NCBI GenBank assembly: GCA_035565775.1
Contig: DATMRW010000009.1
Coordinates: 1 to 64,000, forward strand
From: PRO6 sp035565775
GTDB taxonomy: Bacteria; Pseudomonadota; Alphaproteobacteria; Rhizobiales; Xanthobacteraceae
Length of the DNA: 64,000 nt
Direction of reading: 5' to 3'
Shown: one piece after another, positions 11,386 through 18,617 of the stretch
Layout of the letters: each line of letters begins with the position of its first letter
Numbering within the stretch: position 1 is the first letter of the stretch
Program-made: the position numbers and the translations under genes
Notes under the pieces: model-generated
What the model was told of the DNA's origin: nothing
The model's database searches: none
The model's input: the letters and a program-made list of their open reading frames with translations, nothing else

Positions 11386-11538
11386 ATGATTCTTTCCATC
11401 ATTCGCGCATTCCGGGCTTATCGGGACTACCAGCGCAACCTTCAGGAACTGTCCCAGCTCAGCGACCGCGAGCTTGCCGATATCGGAATCGAGCGTTCTG
11501 ATATTCCGCGTGTTGCGTCTGGCGCCTACAACGGCTGA
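11386..11538 (+). CDS. DUF1127 small basic protein
   Basis: 50 residues beginning MILSIIRAFRAYRDYQRNLQ and containing the DUF1127 core ELSQLSDRELADIGIERSDI. Such small Arg-rich proteins are widespread in alphaproteobacteria, often in several copies; a Rhodobacter member (CcaF1) is reported to bind RNA. The ribosome binding site AAAGGAGA at 11373-11380, 5 nt before the ATG, is among the best in the window, suggesting strong translation. The gene stands alone between a long AT-rich upstream region and a hairpin terminator at 11563. Confidence 0.93.
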   Translation: MILSIIRAFRAYRDYQRNLQELSQLSDRELADIGIERSDIPRVASGAYNG

Positions 11539-11562
11539 CGGATTTTCTGACATTCAGTAGGC

Positions 11563-11589
11563 AAACGCCCGCTTCGCCGCGGGCGTTTT
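11563..11589 (+). terminator. Hairpin terminator after DUF1127
   Basis: Perfect 10-bp stem AAACGCCCGC (11563-11572) / GCGGGCGTTT (11579-11588) with a 6-nt loop and a short T-run, 24 nt after the DUF1127 stop. Confidence 0.9.
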
Positions 11590-11635
11590 CGTTTCTGGAG
11601 TTGCACGATCCCTCGCCGAGGGATACCTGTCGCCC

Positions 11636-13093
11636 ATGACAACAAGCGCCAACTCCGTCCCCTCTCCGTCCCGCTCAGGCGGCGACGAGCCCATCCACAT
11701 CGTCGGCGGCGGCCTCGCCGGTTCAGAGGCTGCCTGGCAGATCGCCCAGAGCGGCGTGCGGGTCGTGCTCCACGAGATGCGGCCGCAGCGGATGACCGAT
11801 GCGCATCGCACCGATGGGCTGGCGGAACTGGTCTGCTCAAACTCTTTCCGCTCGGACGACGCCGCCAACAATGCGGTCGGCCTGCTGCACGCCGAGCTGC
11901 GCAGGCTCGGCTCGCTGATCATGCGTGCGGCCGACGCCAATCAGGTGCCCGCCGGGGGCGCGCTGGCGGTGGACCGCGACGCCTTTTCCGCAGCCGTCAG
12001 CGAGGCGTTGCAAAACCATCCGCTGATCGAGATCCGGCGCGGCGAGGTCGAAGGCCTGCCACCGGCCGACTGGCGGCGCGTGATTGTTGCGACCGGCCCG
12101 CTCACTTCGCCTGCTCTGGCGAGCGCAATCTCGGACCTCACCGGCGAAGGCTCGCTGGCCTTCTTCGATGCCATCGCCCCGATCGTCTATCGCGACTCTA
12201 TCGACATGTCGAAGGCCTGGTTCCAGTCGCGCTATGACAAGGTCGGCCCCGGCGGCACCGGCGCGGACTATATCAATTGCGCACTCACGCGCGAGGAATA
12301 CGAAGCCTTCGTCGCCGCGCTGATCGGCGGTGAAAAGACCGACTTCAAGGACTGGGAAGAGAACACGCCCTATTTCGACGGCTGTCTGCCGGTCGAGGTG
12401 ATGGCCGAGCGCGGCGTCGAAACCCTGCGCCACGGGCCGATGAAGCCGATGGGCCTGACCAACCCGCATAACCCGGCCAAGCCCTACGCGGTGATCCAGC
12501 TGCGGCAGGACAACAAGCTCGGCACGCTCTACAACATCGTCGGCTTCCAGACCAAGCTGAAGCATGGCGAGCAGGTCCGCATCATCCGCACCATACCGGG
12601 GCTGGAAAAGGCGGAGTTCGCACGGCTTGGCGGCCTGCACCGCAACACCTTCCTCGACTCGCCAAAGCTGCTCGACCAGCAGCTTCGCCTCCTTGCCGAT
12701 CCGCGGCTGCGCTTTGCCGGGCAGATCACCGGCTGCGAAGGCTATGTCGAATCCACGGCCATCGGCCTGATCGCGGGGCTGCTCGCCTCGGCGGAGGCCC
12801 GTCAGGTGGCGCTCACCCCGCCGCCGCCGACAACGGCGCACGGCGCGCTGCTCAACCACATCACCGGCGGCCATATCGAGGTGGTCGATGCCGGCCCGCG
12901 CTCGTTCCAGCCGATGAACATCAATTTTGGCCTATTTCCGCCGCTGGTCTCGCCGCCGACCCACAATGCGGAAGGCAAAAAGCTGCGCGGCCCGGAAAGG
13001 TCCGTGGCGCGCAAGCAGGCCCTCAGCGCGCGGGCGCTGGCCGATCTCGATGCCTGGATTGCGCAGACGCGGACCGTCCGCGAGGCCGCCTGA
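11636..13093 (+). CDS. trmFO: tRNA (uracil-54-C5)-methyltransferase, folate/FAD type
   Basis: Uses 5,10-methylenetetrahydrofolate and FAD to make ribothymidine at position 54 of the tRNA T-loop. 485 residues, slightly longer than usual because of a 17-residue N-terminal extension. The FAD-binding motif VGGGLAGSEAAW is at about 23-34, followed by VLHEMRPQRMTDAH. Both expected Cys regions are present (LVCSNSFRSDDAANNAVGLLH and INCALTREEYEAF), as is GCEGYVESTAIGLIAG near the C-terminus. Its stop codon directly abuts the stop of the minus-strand gene beyond, inside a perfect 18-bp palindrome. Confidence 0.96.
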   Translation: MTTSANSVPSPSRSGGDEPIHIVGGGLAGSEAAWQIAQSGVRVVLHEMRPQRMTDAHRTDGLAELVCSNSFRSDDAANNAVGLLHAELRRLGSLIMRAADANQVPAGGALAVDRDAFSAAVSEALQNHPLIEIRRGEVEGLPPADWRRVIVATGPLTSPALASAISDLTGEGSLAFFDAIAPIVYRDSIDMSKAWFQSRYDKVGPGGTGADYINCALTREEYEAFVAALIGGEKTDFKDWEENTPYFDGCLPVEVMAERGVETLRHGPMKPMGLTNPHNPAKPYAVIQLRQDNKLGTLYNIVGFQTKLKHGEQVRIIRTIPGLEKAEFARLGGLHRNTFLDSPKLLDQQLRLLADPRLRFAGQITGCEGYVESTAIGLIAGLLASAEARQVALTPPPPTTAHGALLNHITGGHIEVVDAGPRSFQPMNINFGLFPPLVSPPTHNAEGKKLRGPERSVARKQALSARALADLDAWIAQTRTVREAA

Positions 13094-13102
13094 TCAGGCG
13101 GC
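13085..13102. repeat. 18-bp palindrome spanning two convergent stop codons
   Basis: GCCGCCTGATCAGGCGGC is its own reverse complement. Its centre TGATCA supplies TGA to trmFO on the plus strand and TGA to the phytoene-synthase-like gene on the minus strand, so there is no intergenic base between the two genes. It may act as a weak transcription stop, but no T-run follows. Confidence 0.9.
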
Positions 13103-13951
13103 GCGCGCCGCCCGCCAGATCCCCCACAGAATGCCGAGACGCGACGCCGGGACCGGATGGAACGGGTCATATTTGGCCCGCGCCATCGCATCGAGCTGCC
13201 GGCGTAGCAGCGGCAATTGCAGAAATGCCGGCCGGACATCGCGCGGCGCCTCCTGCAGCACCTTGGCTGCCGAATTGAGATGGGCCACGGCCTCGCCGGC
13301 AAGGTGATCGATCACGGCGAACAGTTCAGGACTGGTGCGCCCGGCAAACACCTCCTCGGCCTTTGCTCCATGTTCGTGCATCACATCTTCCGGCAAAAAC
13401 ATCTGGCGGCGTGAGGCATGCGCCGGCAGGCGCATCAGGATGTCGGCGTAGCCGTTGCCGATCGCGGCGTGCTGGGCAAGGTGAGCGACGAGATCGGAGC
13501 GATGGCCCAATATGCCGCCCGCGAGATCGAAAAGCGGCGCGATGGCGTCGTTGAAATAGGCTTCGAGCGCCGGCATCGACGGCATTGCATCGTCATAGAG
13601 ATCGAAGCGATGCGCCTCGATCAGCTTGATGAGCGGCGCGACCGGCAAATGGCAGGCCTCGATCGCATGCAACAGTTCGCCCGCGACCGGATTGTCCGTG
13701 ACGTTACCGTGCCCCTCGCCGGAAAGCGCATCGAGCCACCACTGCAGACGGATTTCTCCCGGCAACGGCTGGCTGACGTGCTCGCGCACCCGCGCGATCT
13801 CGATGCCGAACGCATAGAGCGCCAACAGCGAACGGCGACGCTCCGGCGAGGTGAACAGCGTCGTCGCATAACGCGGAAAATCGAATGTCCGAACCTGATC
13901 GGCGCAGAAGGCTGCTGCCGATTGTTCTGCCTCAGTCAGCATAGCGGTCAT
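13094..13951 (-). CDS. Squalene/phytoene synthase-family protein, NDUFAF6-like
   Basis: 285 residues with the all-helical phytoene synthase fold. Both Asp-rich catalytic motifs are altered: the first reads FGIEIARVREHVSQ and the second region NGYADILMRLPAHASRRQMFLP, so prenyl transfer is unlikely. From memory, these stretches and RPAFLQLPLLRRQLDAMARAKYDPFHP align closely with human NDUFAF6, a respiratory complex I assembly factor. The carotenoid name should therefore be avoided. Its ATG overlaps the upstream Mth938-like gene by 4 nt (ATGA), showing coupled translation in the yajC-secD-secF operon. Role in complex I or membrane protein assembly is inference. Confidence 0.85.
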   Translation of the reverse strand: MTAMLTEAEQSAAAFCADQVRTFDFPRYATTLFTSPERRRSLLALYAFGIEIARVREHVSQPLPGEIRLQWWLDALSGEGHGNVTDNPVAGELLHAIEACHLPVAPLIKLIEAHRFDLYDDAMPSMPALEAYFNDAIAPLFDLAGGILGHRSDLVAHLAQHAAIGNGYADILMRLPAHASRRQMFLPEDVMHEHGAKAEEVFAGRTSPELFAVIDHLAGEAVAHLNSAAKVLQEAPRDVRPAFLQLPLLRRQLDAMARAKYDPFHPVPASRLGILWGIWRAARAA

Positions 13952-14337
13952 GGCACTGCAATCAGCGCGGCAGCAACCCGGCGTTTCTCGCCGATCATCA
14001 CATTATAGGTACGGATCGCCGGGCCTGTCGTCATCGTATCGCAGCCGATCCCGGCCTCACGCAGCAGCCCCCGCAAGGGCGCTGGCATGATCCAGACCTC
14101 ATTGCCGGTCCCGATCAAAAGGCTGTCGATCTTGCCCGCACTGGCCAGCACCCGCGCCAGCGCTTGGGCGTCGATCTCCTGCGGCCGCGTGACGGGCCAC
14201 GCCCAGATCCCATCCGGCAGGCACAGAAGCGAGCCGCGATGGGACATGTCGGCGAAGCGAAAGCCGCCCTTTCCATAGGCGTCGATCGGCGCGGAATGCG
14301 GCAGATGCGGCGTGTCCGGGAGCTCCGGCACGGTCAC
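13948..14337 (-). CDS. Mth938-like (DUF498) protein, NDUFAF3-like
   Basis: 129 residues with the Mth938 fold signature: IDAYGKGGFRFADMSHRGSLLCLPDG, the turn SLLIGTGNEVWIMP and the C-terminal REAGIGCDTMTTGPAIRTYNVMIGEKRRVAAALI. Human NDUFAF3, a complex I assembly factor, belongs to this family. It lies 4 nt after secF and overlaps the next gene by 4 nt, so it is the middle member of a tightly coupled set. No signal peptide or membrane segment, so it is cytoplasmic. Biochemical function in bacteria is not established. Confidence 0.9.
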   Translation of the reverse strand: MTVPELPDTPHLPHSAPIDAYGKGGFRFADMSHRGSLLCLPDGIWAWPVTRPQEIDAQALARVLASAGKIDSLLIGTGNEVWIMPAPLRGLLREAGIGCDTMTTGPAIRTYNVMIGEKRRVAAALIAVP

Positions 14338-14341
14338 ATCC

Positions 14342-15337
14342 TCACTCTTTCTCTTGGTTGTCGCCGCGGTTCTGGCCGACGCCGAGGTAGATCAGGATCG
14401 GGGCAGCGATGAAGATCGAGGTGTAGGTGCCGACCAGCACCACGCCGAAGGTCATCGTCGCCGCGAAGCTGTGGATCGCGGTACCGCCGAAGATCAGCAG
14501 CGCAAGCAAGGCGAGCGTGACGGTGATGTGGGTGATGACCGAGCGCGACAGGGTGGAGTTGATCGCCTCATTGAGCAGGTCGGTGATCGAGATCTTCTTG
14601 TAGCGCCGCGAGATTTCGCGAATGCGGTCATAGATGACGACCGTGTCGTTCAGCGAGTAACCGAGAATGGTCAGCAGCGCCGCGATACTGGTGAGATCGA
14701 AGTCGATCTGCATGACCGACATGAAACCGATCGTCAAAACGATATCGTGAACGTTGGCGATCATCGCGCCGAGCGCGAATTGCCACTCGAAGCGGAACCA
14801 CAGATAGATCAGGATGCCGACGATCGCGAGGATCAGGCCGAGCATGCCATAGGCCAGCAGCTCGCTGGAGACACGCGGGCCGACCACTTCGACGCGGCGA
14901 TACTCGACGCTGTCGCCGAGCGTCTGGCGAACCTTGGCGATGGCCGCCTGCTGGGCGGGATCGCCGCCCGGCTGCTCGGCAATGCGGATCAAGACATCCT
15001 GCGGGCCGCCGAACTGCTGGAGCTGAACCTCGCCGAGACCGAGACTGCTCAATTCGCCTCGCATCTTCGCGATGTCCGCAGGACCGGCCTTCGATTGTAC
15101 CTCAAGCAGCATGCCGCCCTTGAAGTCGATGCCGAAGTTCAGGCCATGGGTGAAGAAGAACGTGATGGCAAAGATCGACAGCACCGCCGACAGCGGGAAG
15201 CTGAAGCGCCGGAACTGGGTGAAGTTGAACTTCGTGTCGTCTGGCACGATGCGCAGCGGCGGCAACAGGTCGAAGATCGCCACGACCGTCAGAACGACGA
15301 TCAAGCCTGCAAGCCCGAGAAGAATCCAGTTTGTCAC
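14342..15337 (-). CDS. secF: Protein translocase subunit SecF
   Basis: 331-residue inner membrane subunit of SecDF, which uses proton flow to help pull proteins through SecYEG. Six membrane segments are expected; visible are the N-terminal IFAITFFFTHG with GLNFGIDFKGGMLLEVQ, the helix block YGMLGLILAIVGILIYLWFRFEWQFALGAMIANVHDI, and the conserved LTILGYSLNDTVVIYDRIRE ending in FGVVLVGTYTSIFIAAPILIYLG. An extra hydrophobic N-terminal helix (residues 3-22) resembles the arrangement in other rhizobia. The secD stop is 16 nt upstream. Confidence 0.97.
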   Translation of the reverse strand: MTNWILLGLAGLIVVLTVVAIFDLLPPLRIVPDDTKFNFTQFRRFSFPLSAVLSIFAITFFFTHGLNFGIDFKGGMLLEVQSKAGPADIAKMRGELSSLGLGEVQLQQFGGPQDVLIRIAEQPGGDPAQQAAIAKVRQTLGDSVEYRRVEVVGPRVSSELLAYGMLGLILAIVGILIYLWFRFEWQFALGAMIANVHDIVLTIGFMSVMQIDFDLTSIAALLTILGYSLNDTVVIYDRIREISRRYKKISITDLLNEAINSTLSRSVITHITVTLALLALLIFGGTAIHSFAATMTFGVVLVGTYTSIFIAAPILIYLGVGQNRGDNQEKE

Positions 15338-15353
15338 AGTGGGCTCCGCATTC

Positions 15354-16964
15354 TTAAACCGGCACGTGGGACTGCGGCCGCTTCCACCTGACCCAGGTGG
15401 CGACCATCAGGCGGGTGACGGTGAAGGCCGTGAACACGGTCGTGATGATGCCGATGCCGAACGTCACCGCAAAGCCGCGGACGGGGCCGGTTCCGACATA
15501 GAACAGCACGGCGGCCGCGATGAAGGTGGTGAGGTTGGAGTCGAGAATGGTCGCAAGCGCGCGCTTGAAGCCGGCGTCGATCGCCGAGATCGCCGTGCGT
15601 CCGGCGTGCAGCTCCTCGCGAATGCGCTCATAGATCAGCACGTTCGAGTCGACCGCGATGCCGACCGTGAGCACGATGCCGGCGATGCCGGGCAGCGTCA
15701 GCGTGGCGTTGAGCATCGAAAGTACGCCGAAAATCATCGCGACGTTGATCGCCACCGCGAGATTGGCGAACACGCCGAACAGCCGGTAGGTCAGCAGCAT
15801 GAAGACGATGACGAGGATCGAGCCGACATAGGCCGCCAGCTCGCCCTTGGCGATGGAGTCCTGACCGAGGCCGGGGCCGACGGTGCGCTCTTCGATCACC
15901 GACAGCGGCGCCGGCAGCGCGCCCGCGCGGAGCAGGATCGCGAGGTCGTTGGCCTGCTGCACGGTGAAATTGCCGGAGATCTGCCCCGAGCCGCCGGTGA
16001 TCGGCTCGCGGATGACCGGAGCGGAAATCACTTCGTTGTCGAGCACGATGGCGAAGGGCTGGCCGACGTTCTCGGTCGTCGCCCGCGCGAACTTCCGGGC
16101 GCCGGCGGTGTTGAAGCGGAAGCTGACGATCGGCTCGCCGGTGCGCTGGTCGAAGCCCGGCTGCGCGTCGGTCAGGTCCGCGCCGGAAACCAGCACCTGC
16201 TTCTTGATGACGTAAGGCACCTTATTGGCGCCCTCGCCTTCCGAGCTCATCAGCAGCTCGGAGTCCGCAGGCAACCGGCCCTGCCGCGCCTGATCGGGCG
16301 AGACCGAGGTGTCGACCATGCGGAAGTCGAGCTTTGCGGTCTTGCCGAGCAGCTCCTTCAGGCGCGTCGGGTCCTGCAGACCCGGCACCTGAACCAGAAT
16401 ACGGTCGAGGCCCTGCCGCTGGATCAGCGGCTCAACGGTGCCCAGCTCGTTGACGCGGCGCTCGACGATCTGGATCGACTGCTCCACCGACTGGCGAATG
16501 CGATCGTTGATCGCCGCGAGCGGCACGGTCATGCGGATCAGACCGCCGCCGGCATCGGCGATATCCACCGTGCGCTGGCCGCTGGAGCCGAGAATGCCGG
16601 TCAGCGGCTGCGACAGCTCGCGCAGCTTCGGCAGCGCCTTGTCGAGCTCTTCGGGCTTCACCCGCACTTCGACGGCGTCGTTGCGGATGACAAGGCCGGT
16701 GTAGCCGATCTTGGCATCGCGCAAGGTGCGGCGCACGTCATCGCGGATCTGGTCAAGCTTGTCCTTGCGGACCGCCTTGGAATCGACCTCTAGGAGGATG
16801 TGCGAGCCACCCTGAAGATCCAGCCCGAGTACGAGATGGCGCTGCGCCCATTTCGGCCAGGTCTTGACCGTTGCTTCCGGAAAGAAGTTGGGAATAGCGC
16901 AGGCGCAGACAATGAGCGCGGTCAGAACCACCGCAATTGCCTTCCACCGCGTAAAATACAACAT
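15354..16964 (-). CDS. secD: Protein translocase subunit SecD
   Basis: 536 residues. It begins with a membrane helix (AIAVVLTALIVCACAIPNFF) and the family motif LGLDLQGGSHILLEVD, followed by the large periplasmic P1 region (GLDRILVQVPGLQDPTRLKELLG). The membrane bundle at the C-terminus contains LRAGALPAPLSVIEERTVGPGLGQDSI and the conserved LPGIAGIVLTVGIAVDSNVLIYERIREEL, whose Asp is needed for proton-driven function in this family. Forms SecDF with the product of the next gene; yajC is 44 nt upstream. Confidence 0.97.
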   Translation of the reverse strand: MLYFTRWKAIAVVLTALIVCACAIPNFFPEATVKTWPKWAQRHLVLGLDLQGGSHILLEVDSKAVRKDKLDQIRDDVRRTLRDAKIGYTGLVIRNDAVEVRVKPEELDKALPKLRELSQPLTGILGSSGQRTVDIADAGGGLIRMTVPLAAINDRIRQSVEQSIQIVERRVNELGTVEPLIQRQGLDRILVQVPGLQDPTRLKELLGKTAKLDFRMVDTSVSPDQARQGRLPADSELLMSSEGEGANKVPYVIKKQVLVSGADLTDAQPGFDQRTGEPIVSFRFNTAGARKFARATTENVGQPFAIVLDNEVISAPVIREPITGGSGQISGNFTVQQANDLAILLRAGALPAPLSVIEERTVGPGLGQDSIAKGELAAYVGSILVIVFMLLTYRLFGVFANLAVAINVAMIFGVLSMLNATLTLPGIAGIVLTVGIAVDSNVLIYERIREELHAGRTAISAIDAGFKRALATILDSNLTTFIAAAVLFYVGTGPVRGFAVTFGIGIITTVFTAFTVTRLMVATWVRWKRPQSHVPV

Positions 16965-17008
16965 CAGGCTGGCCTGTCAGATTGTTGATTGTGGCAACGC
17001 GGAAGGCC

Positions 17009-17401
17009 TCAGCCTTCCGACGCCTTGTCCTTCGCGGACTCGACTTTGTCCTTCGCGCGATCTTTCGCCGGCTCGCCCTTAGCCGGCTCGCCCTTGGTGC
17101 GGACGCCGGTGATCATCTGGCGCATCTGGCGGATGCGGACGCCCTCGCCCACTTCGATCTCGATCTGCTCGTCGTCGACGACCTTGGTGACCTTGCCGAC
17201 AAGGCCGCCATTGGTGATGACGGTATCGCCGCGGCGGATGTTCTTAACGAGCTCGTTGTGCTCCTTCACCTTCTTCTGCTGCGGGCGAAGGATCAGAAAA
17301 TACATGATCACGAAGATCAGCGCGAAGGGCAGAAGAGACATCAGCATGCTGTTGGCGTCATTGCCTGCAGCTGCCTGAGCAAACGCTGGGGTGATCAACA
17401 T
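17009..17401 (-). CDS. yajC: Preprotein translocase subunit YajC
   Basis: 130 residues with a single N-terminal membrane helix (SLLPFALIFVIMYFLILRPQQKK) followed by the typical cytoplasmic segment HNELVKNIRRGDTVITNGGLVGKVTKVVDDEQIEIEVGEGVRIRQMRQMI. The C-terminus is a charged low-complexity tail of repeated KGEPAK/DRAKDKVES units. YajC accompanies SecDF. It is first in the operon, divergent from the DUF815 ATPase gene, with a 248-nt gap that should carry both promoters. Confidence 0.96.
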   Translation of the reverse strand: MLITPAFAQAAAGNDANSMLMSLLPFALIFVIMYFLILRPQQKKVKEHNELVKNIRRGDTVITNGGLVGKVTKVVDDEQIEIEVGEGVRIRQMRQMITGVRTKGEPAKGEPAKDRAKDKVESAKDKASEG

Positions 17402-17649
17402 TAAGGTATTCCTCGTCGGTCAGACGCGCTGGCACCAACATATCAATGGGTTGGGCCATGGTTGGGGGAAATTTTCGCGGACTATAACCGCCGCTGTCTC
17501 AATTGCAACGCCGCATCTTCCATCAATGGTGGCGCTTGCAGGGGTGTCCACTGCCCGATATTGGTGCGAGCATTAGGAAACTTCCCACGATCAAAAAAAC
17601 CGCGAAATCAGCTGATCCAGCGTCAGAGAGCGGTTCCGAGGCCAAAATC

Positions 17650-18552
17650 ATGCAACCTGCGACAAAACAGCCAGCCGCAACCGATCCGATCATCCGTATT
17701 GCGGAAGCTCTCGAAATCATCGCCGGGCACCTCACCAAGGATGCGGCTGGGCCGGAGACCGCTGATTCGCTAAATTATGCCGATGCCTTCGTCTGGCACC
17801 CCGATGGCCGCCTTGCCGGTGTTCCGAGGGTCAGCCGGGTCGATCTCGGCCTTCTGCGCGGCATCGACCGGATGCGCGACACCCTGATTGAAAACACCGA
17901 ACGTTTCGCCCGTGGCCTGCCGGCCAACAATGCGCTGCTCTGGGGCGCGCGCGGCATGGGCAAGTCCTCGCTGGTCAAGGCTGCTCACGCAACGGTGAAT
18001 GCCCTGCCCGACGTTGGCGGCCGCCTCAAGCTGATCGAGATCCACCGCGAGGACATCGAGAGCCTGCCCGTCCTGATGACCAAGCTGCGGGCCTCCGACT
18101 TCCGCTTCCTGATTTTCTGCGACGATCTCTCCTTCGACGGCGACGACACGTCATACAAGTCGCTGAAGGCGGTTCTCGACGGCGGCATCGAAGGCCGGCC
18201 GGACAACGTGATCCTCTATGCAACCTCCAATCGCCGCCACCTGCTCGCTCGCGACATGCTCGAGAACGAGCGTTCGACCGCGATCAATCCGGGCGATGCG
18301 GTCGAGGAGAAGGTCTCGCTGTCCGACCGTTTCGGCCTGTGGCTCGGCTTCCACCGCTGCAGCCAGGACGAGTATCTGGCAATGGTCAAAGGCTACACCA
18401 ACCACTTCGGCATCAAGATCAACGAGGACGAGTTGCGCCGCGAGGCGCTTGAGTGGTCGACCACGCGCGGCTCGCGCTCGGGCCGCGTTGCCTGGCAGTT
18501 CATCCAGGAATTGGCTGGCCGCAGCGGCGTCAAGCTCCAGGCCGCCAAATAG
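17650..18552 (+). CDS. DUF815 AAA-type ATPase
   Basis: 300-residue P-loop ATPase. Walker A is GARGMGKSSLVKA, the Walker B-like strand FRFLIFCDDLSFDGDD, then ILYATSNRRHLLARDM and EEKVSLSDRFGLWLGFHRCSQDEYLAMV with the sensor/arginine region. This is the DUF815 family (AAA+, related to DnaA/DnaC-like loaders by fold); its substrate is unknown. ATG 17650 has GAGG 8 nt upstream; an in-frame ATG at 17503 would add 49 residues unlike the family. It ends in a hairpin terminator at 18571 and is divergent from yajC. Confidence 0.88.
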   Translation: MQPATKQPAATDPIIRIAEALEIIAGHLTKDAAGPETADSLNYADAFVWHPDGRLAGVPRVSRVDLGLLRGIDRMRDTLIENTERFARGLPANNALLWGARGMGKSSLVKAAHATVNALPDVGGRLKLIEIHREDIESLPVLMTKLRASDFRFLIFCDDLSFDGDDTSYKSLKAVLDGGIEGRPDNVILYATSNRRHLLARDMLENERSTAINPGDAVEEKVSLSDRFGLWLGFHRCSQDEYLAMVKGYTNHFGIKINEDELRREALEWSTTRGSRSGRVAWQFIQELAGRSGVKLQAAK

Positions 18553-18570
18553 GCATCAGTTCAAAAACAA

Positions 18571-18597
18571 AAGGCCGGCGAAATCGCCGGCCTTTCT
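18571..18597. terminator. Hairpin terminator, bidirectional
   Basis: Stem AAGGCCGGCG (18571-18580) / CGCCGGCCTT (18585-18594), loop AAAT, T-rich on one side and A-rich on the other. It sits between the convergent DUF815 and nlpD-like genes. Confidence 0.9.
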
Positions 18598-18617
18598 TTG
18601 TTTGCAGGATCGGGCCA

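Noticed and set aside
13094..13951. Carotenoid or hopanoid biosynthetic role for the phytoene-synthase-like gene
   Set aside because: Catalytic Asp motifs are altered, no carotenoid or hopanoid genes are nearby, and the best recalled likeness is NDUFAF6.
15072..16793. Open frame of about 570 codons opposite secD
   Set aside because: Antisense shadow of secD and part of secF; the protein is dominated by Arg, Asp and His with no motif.
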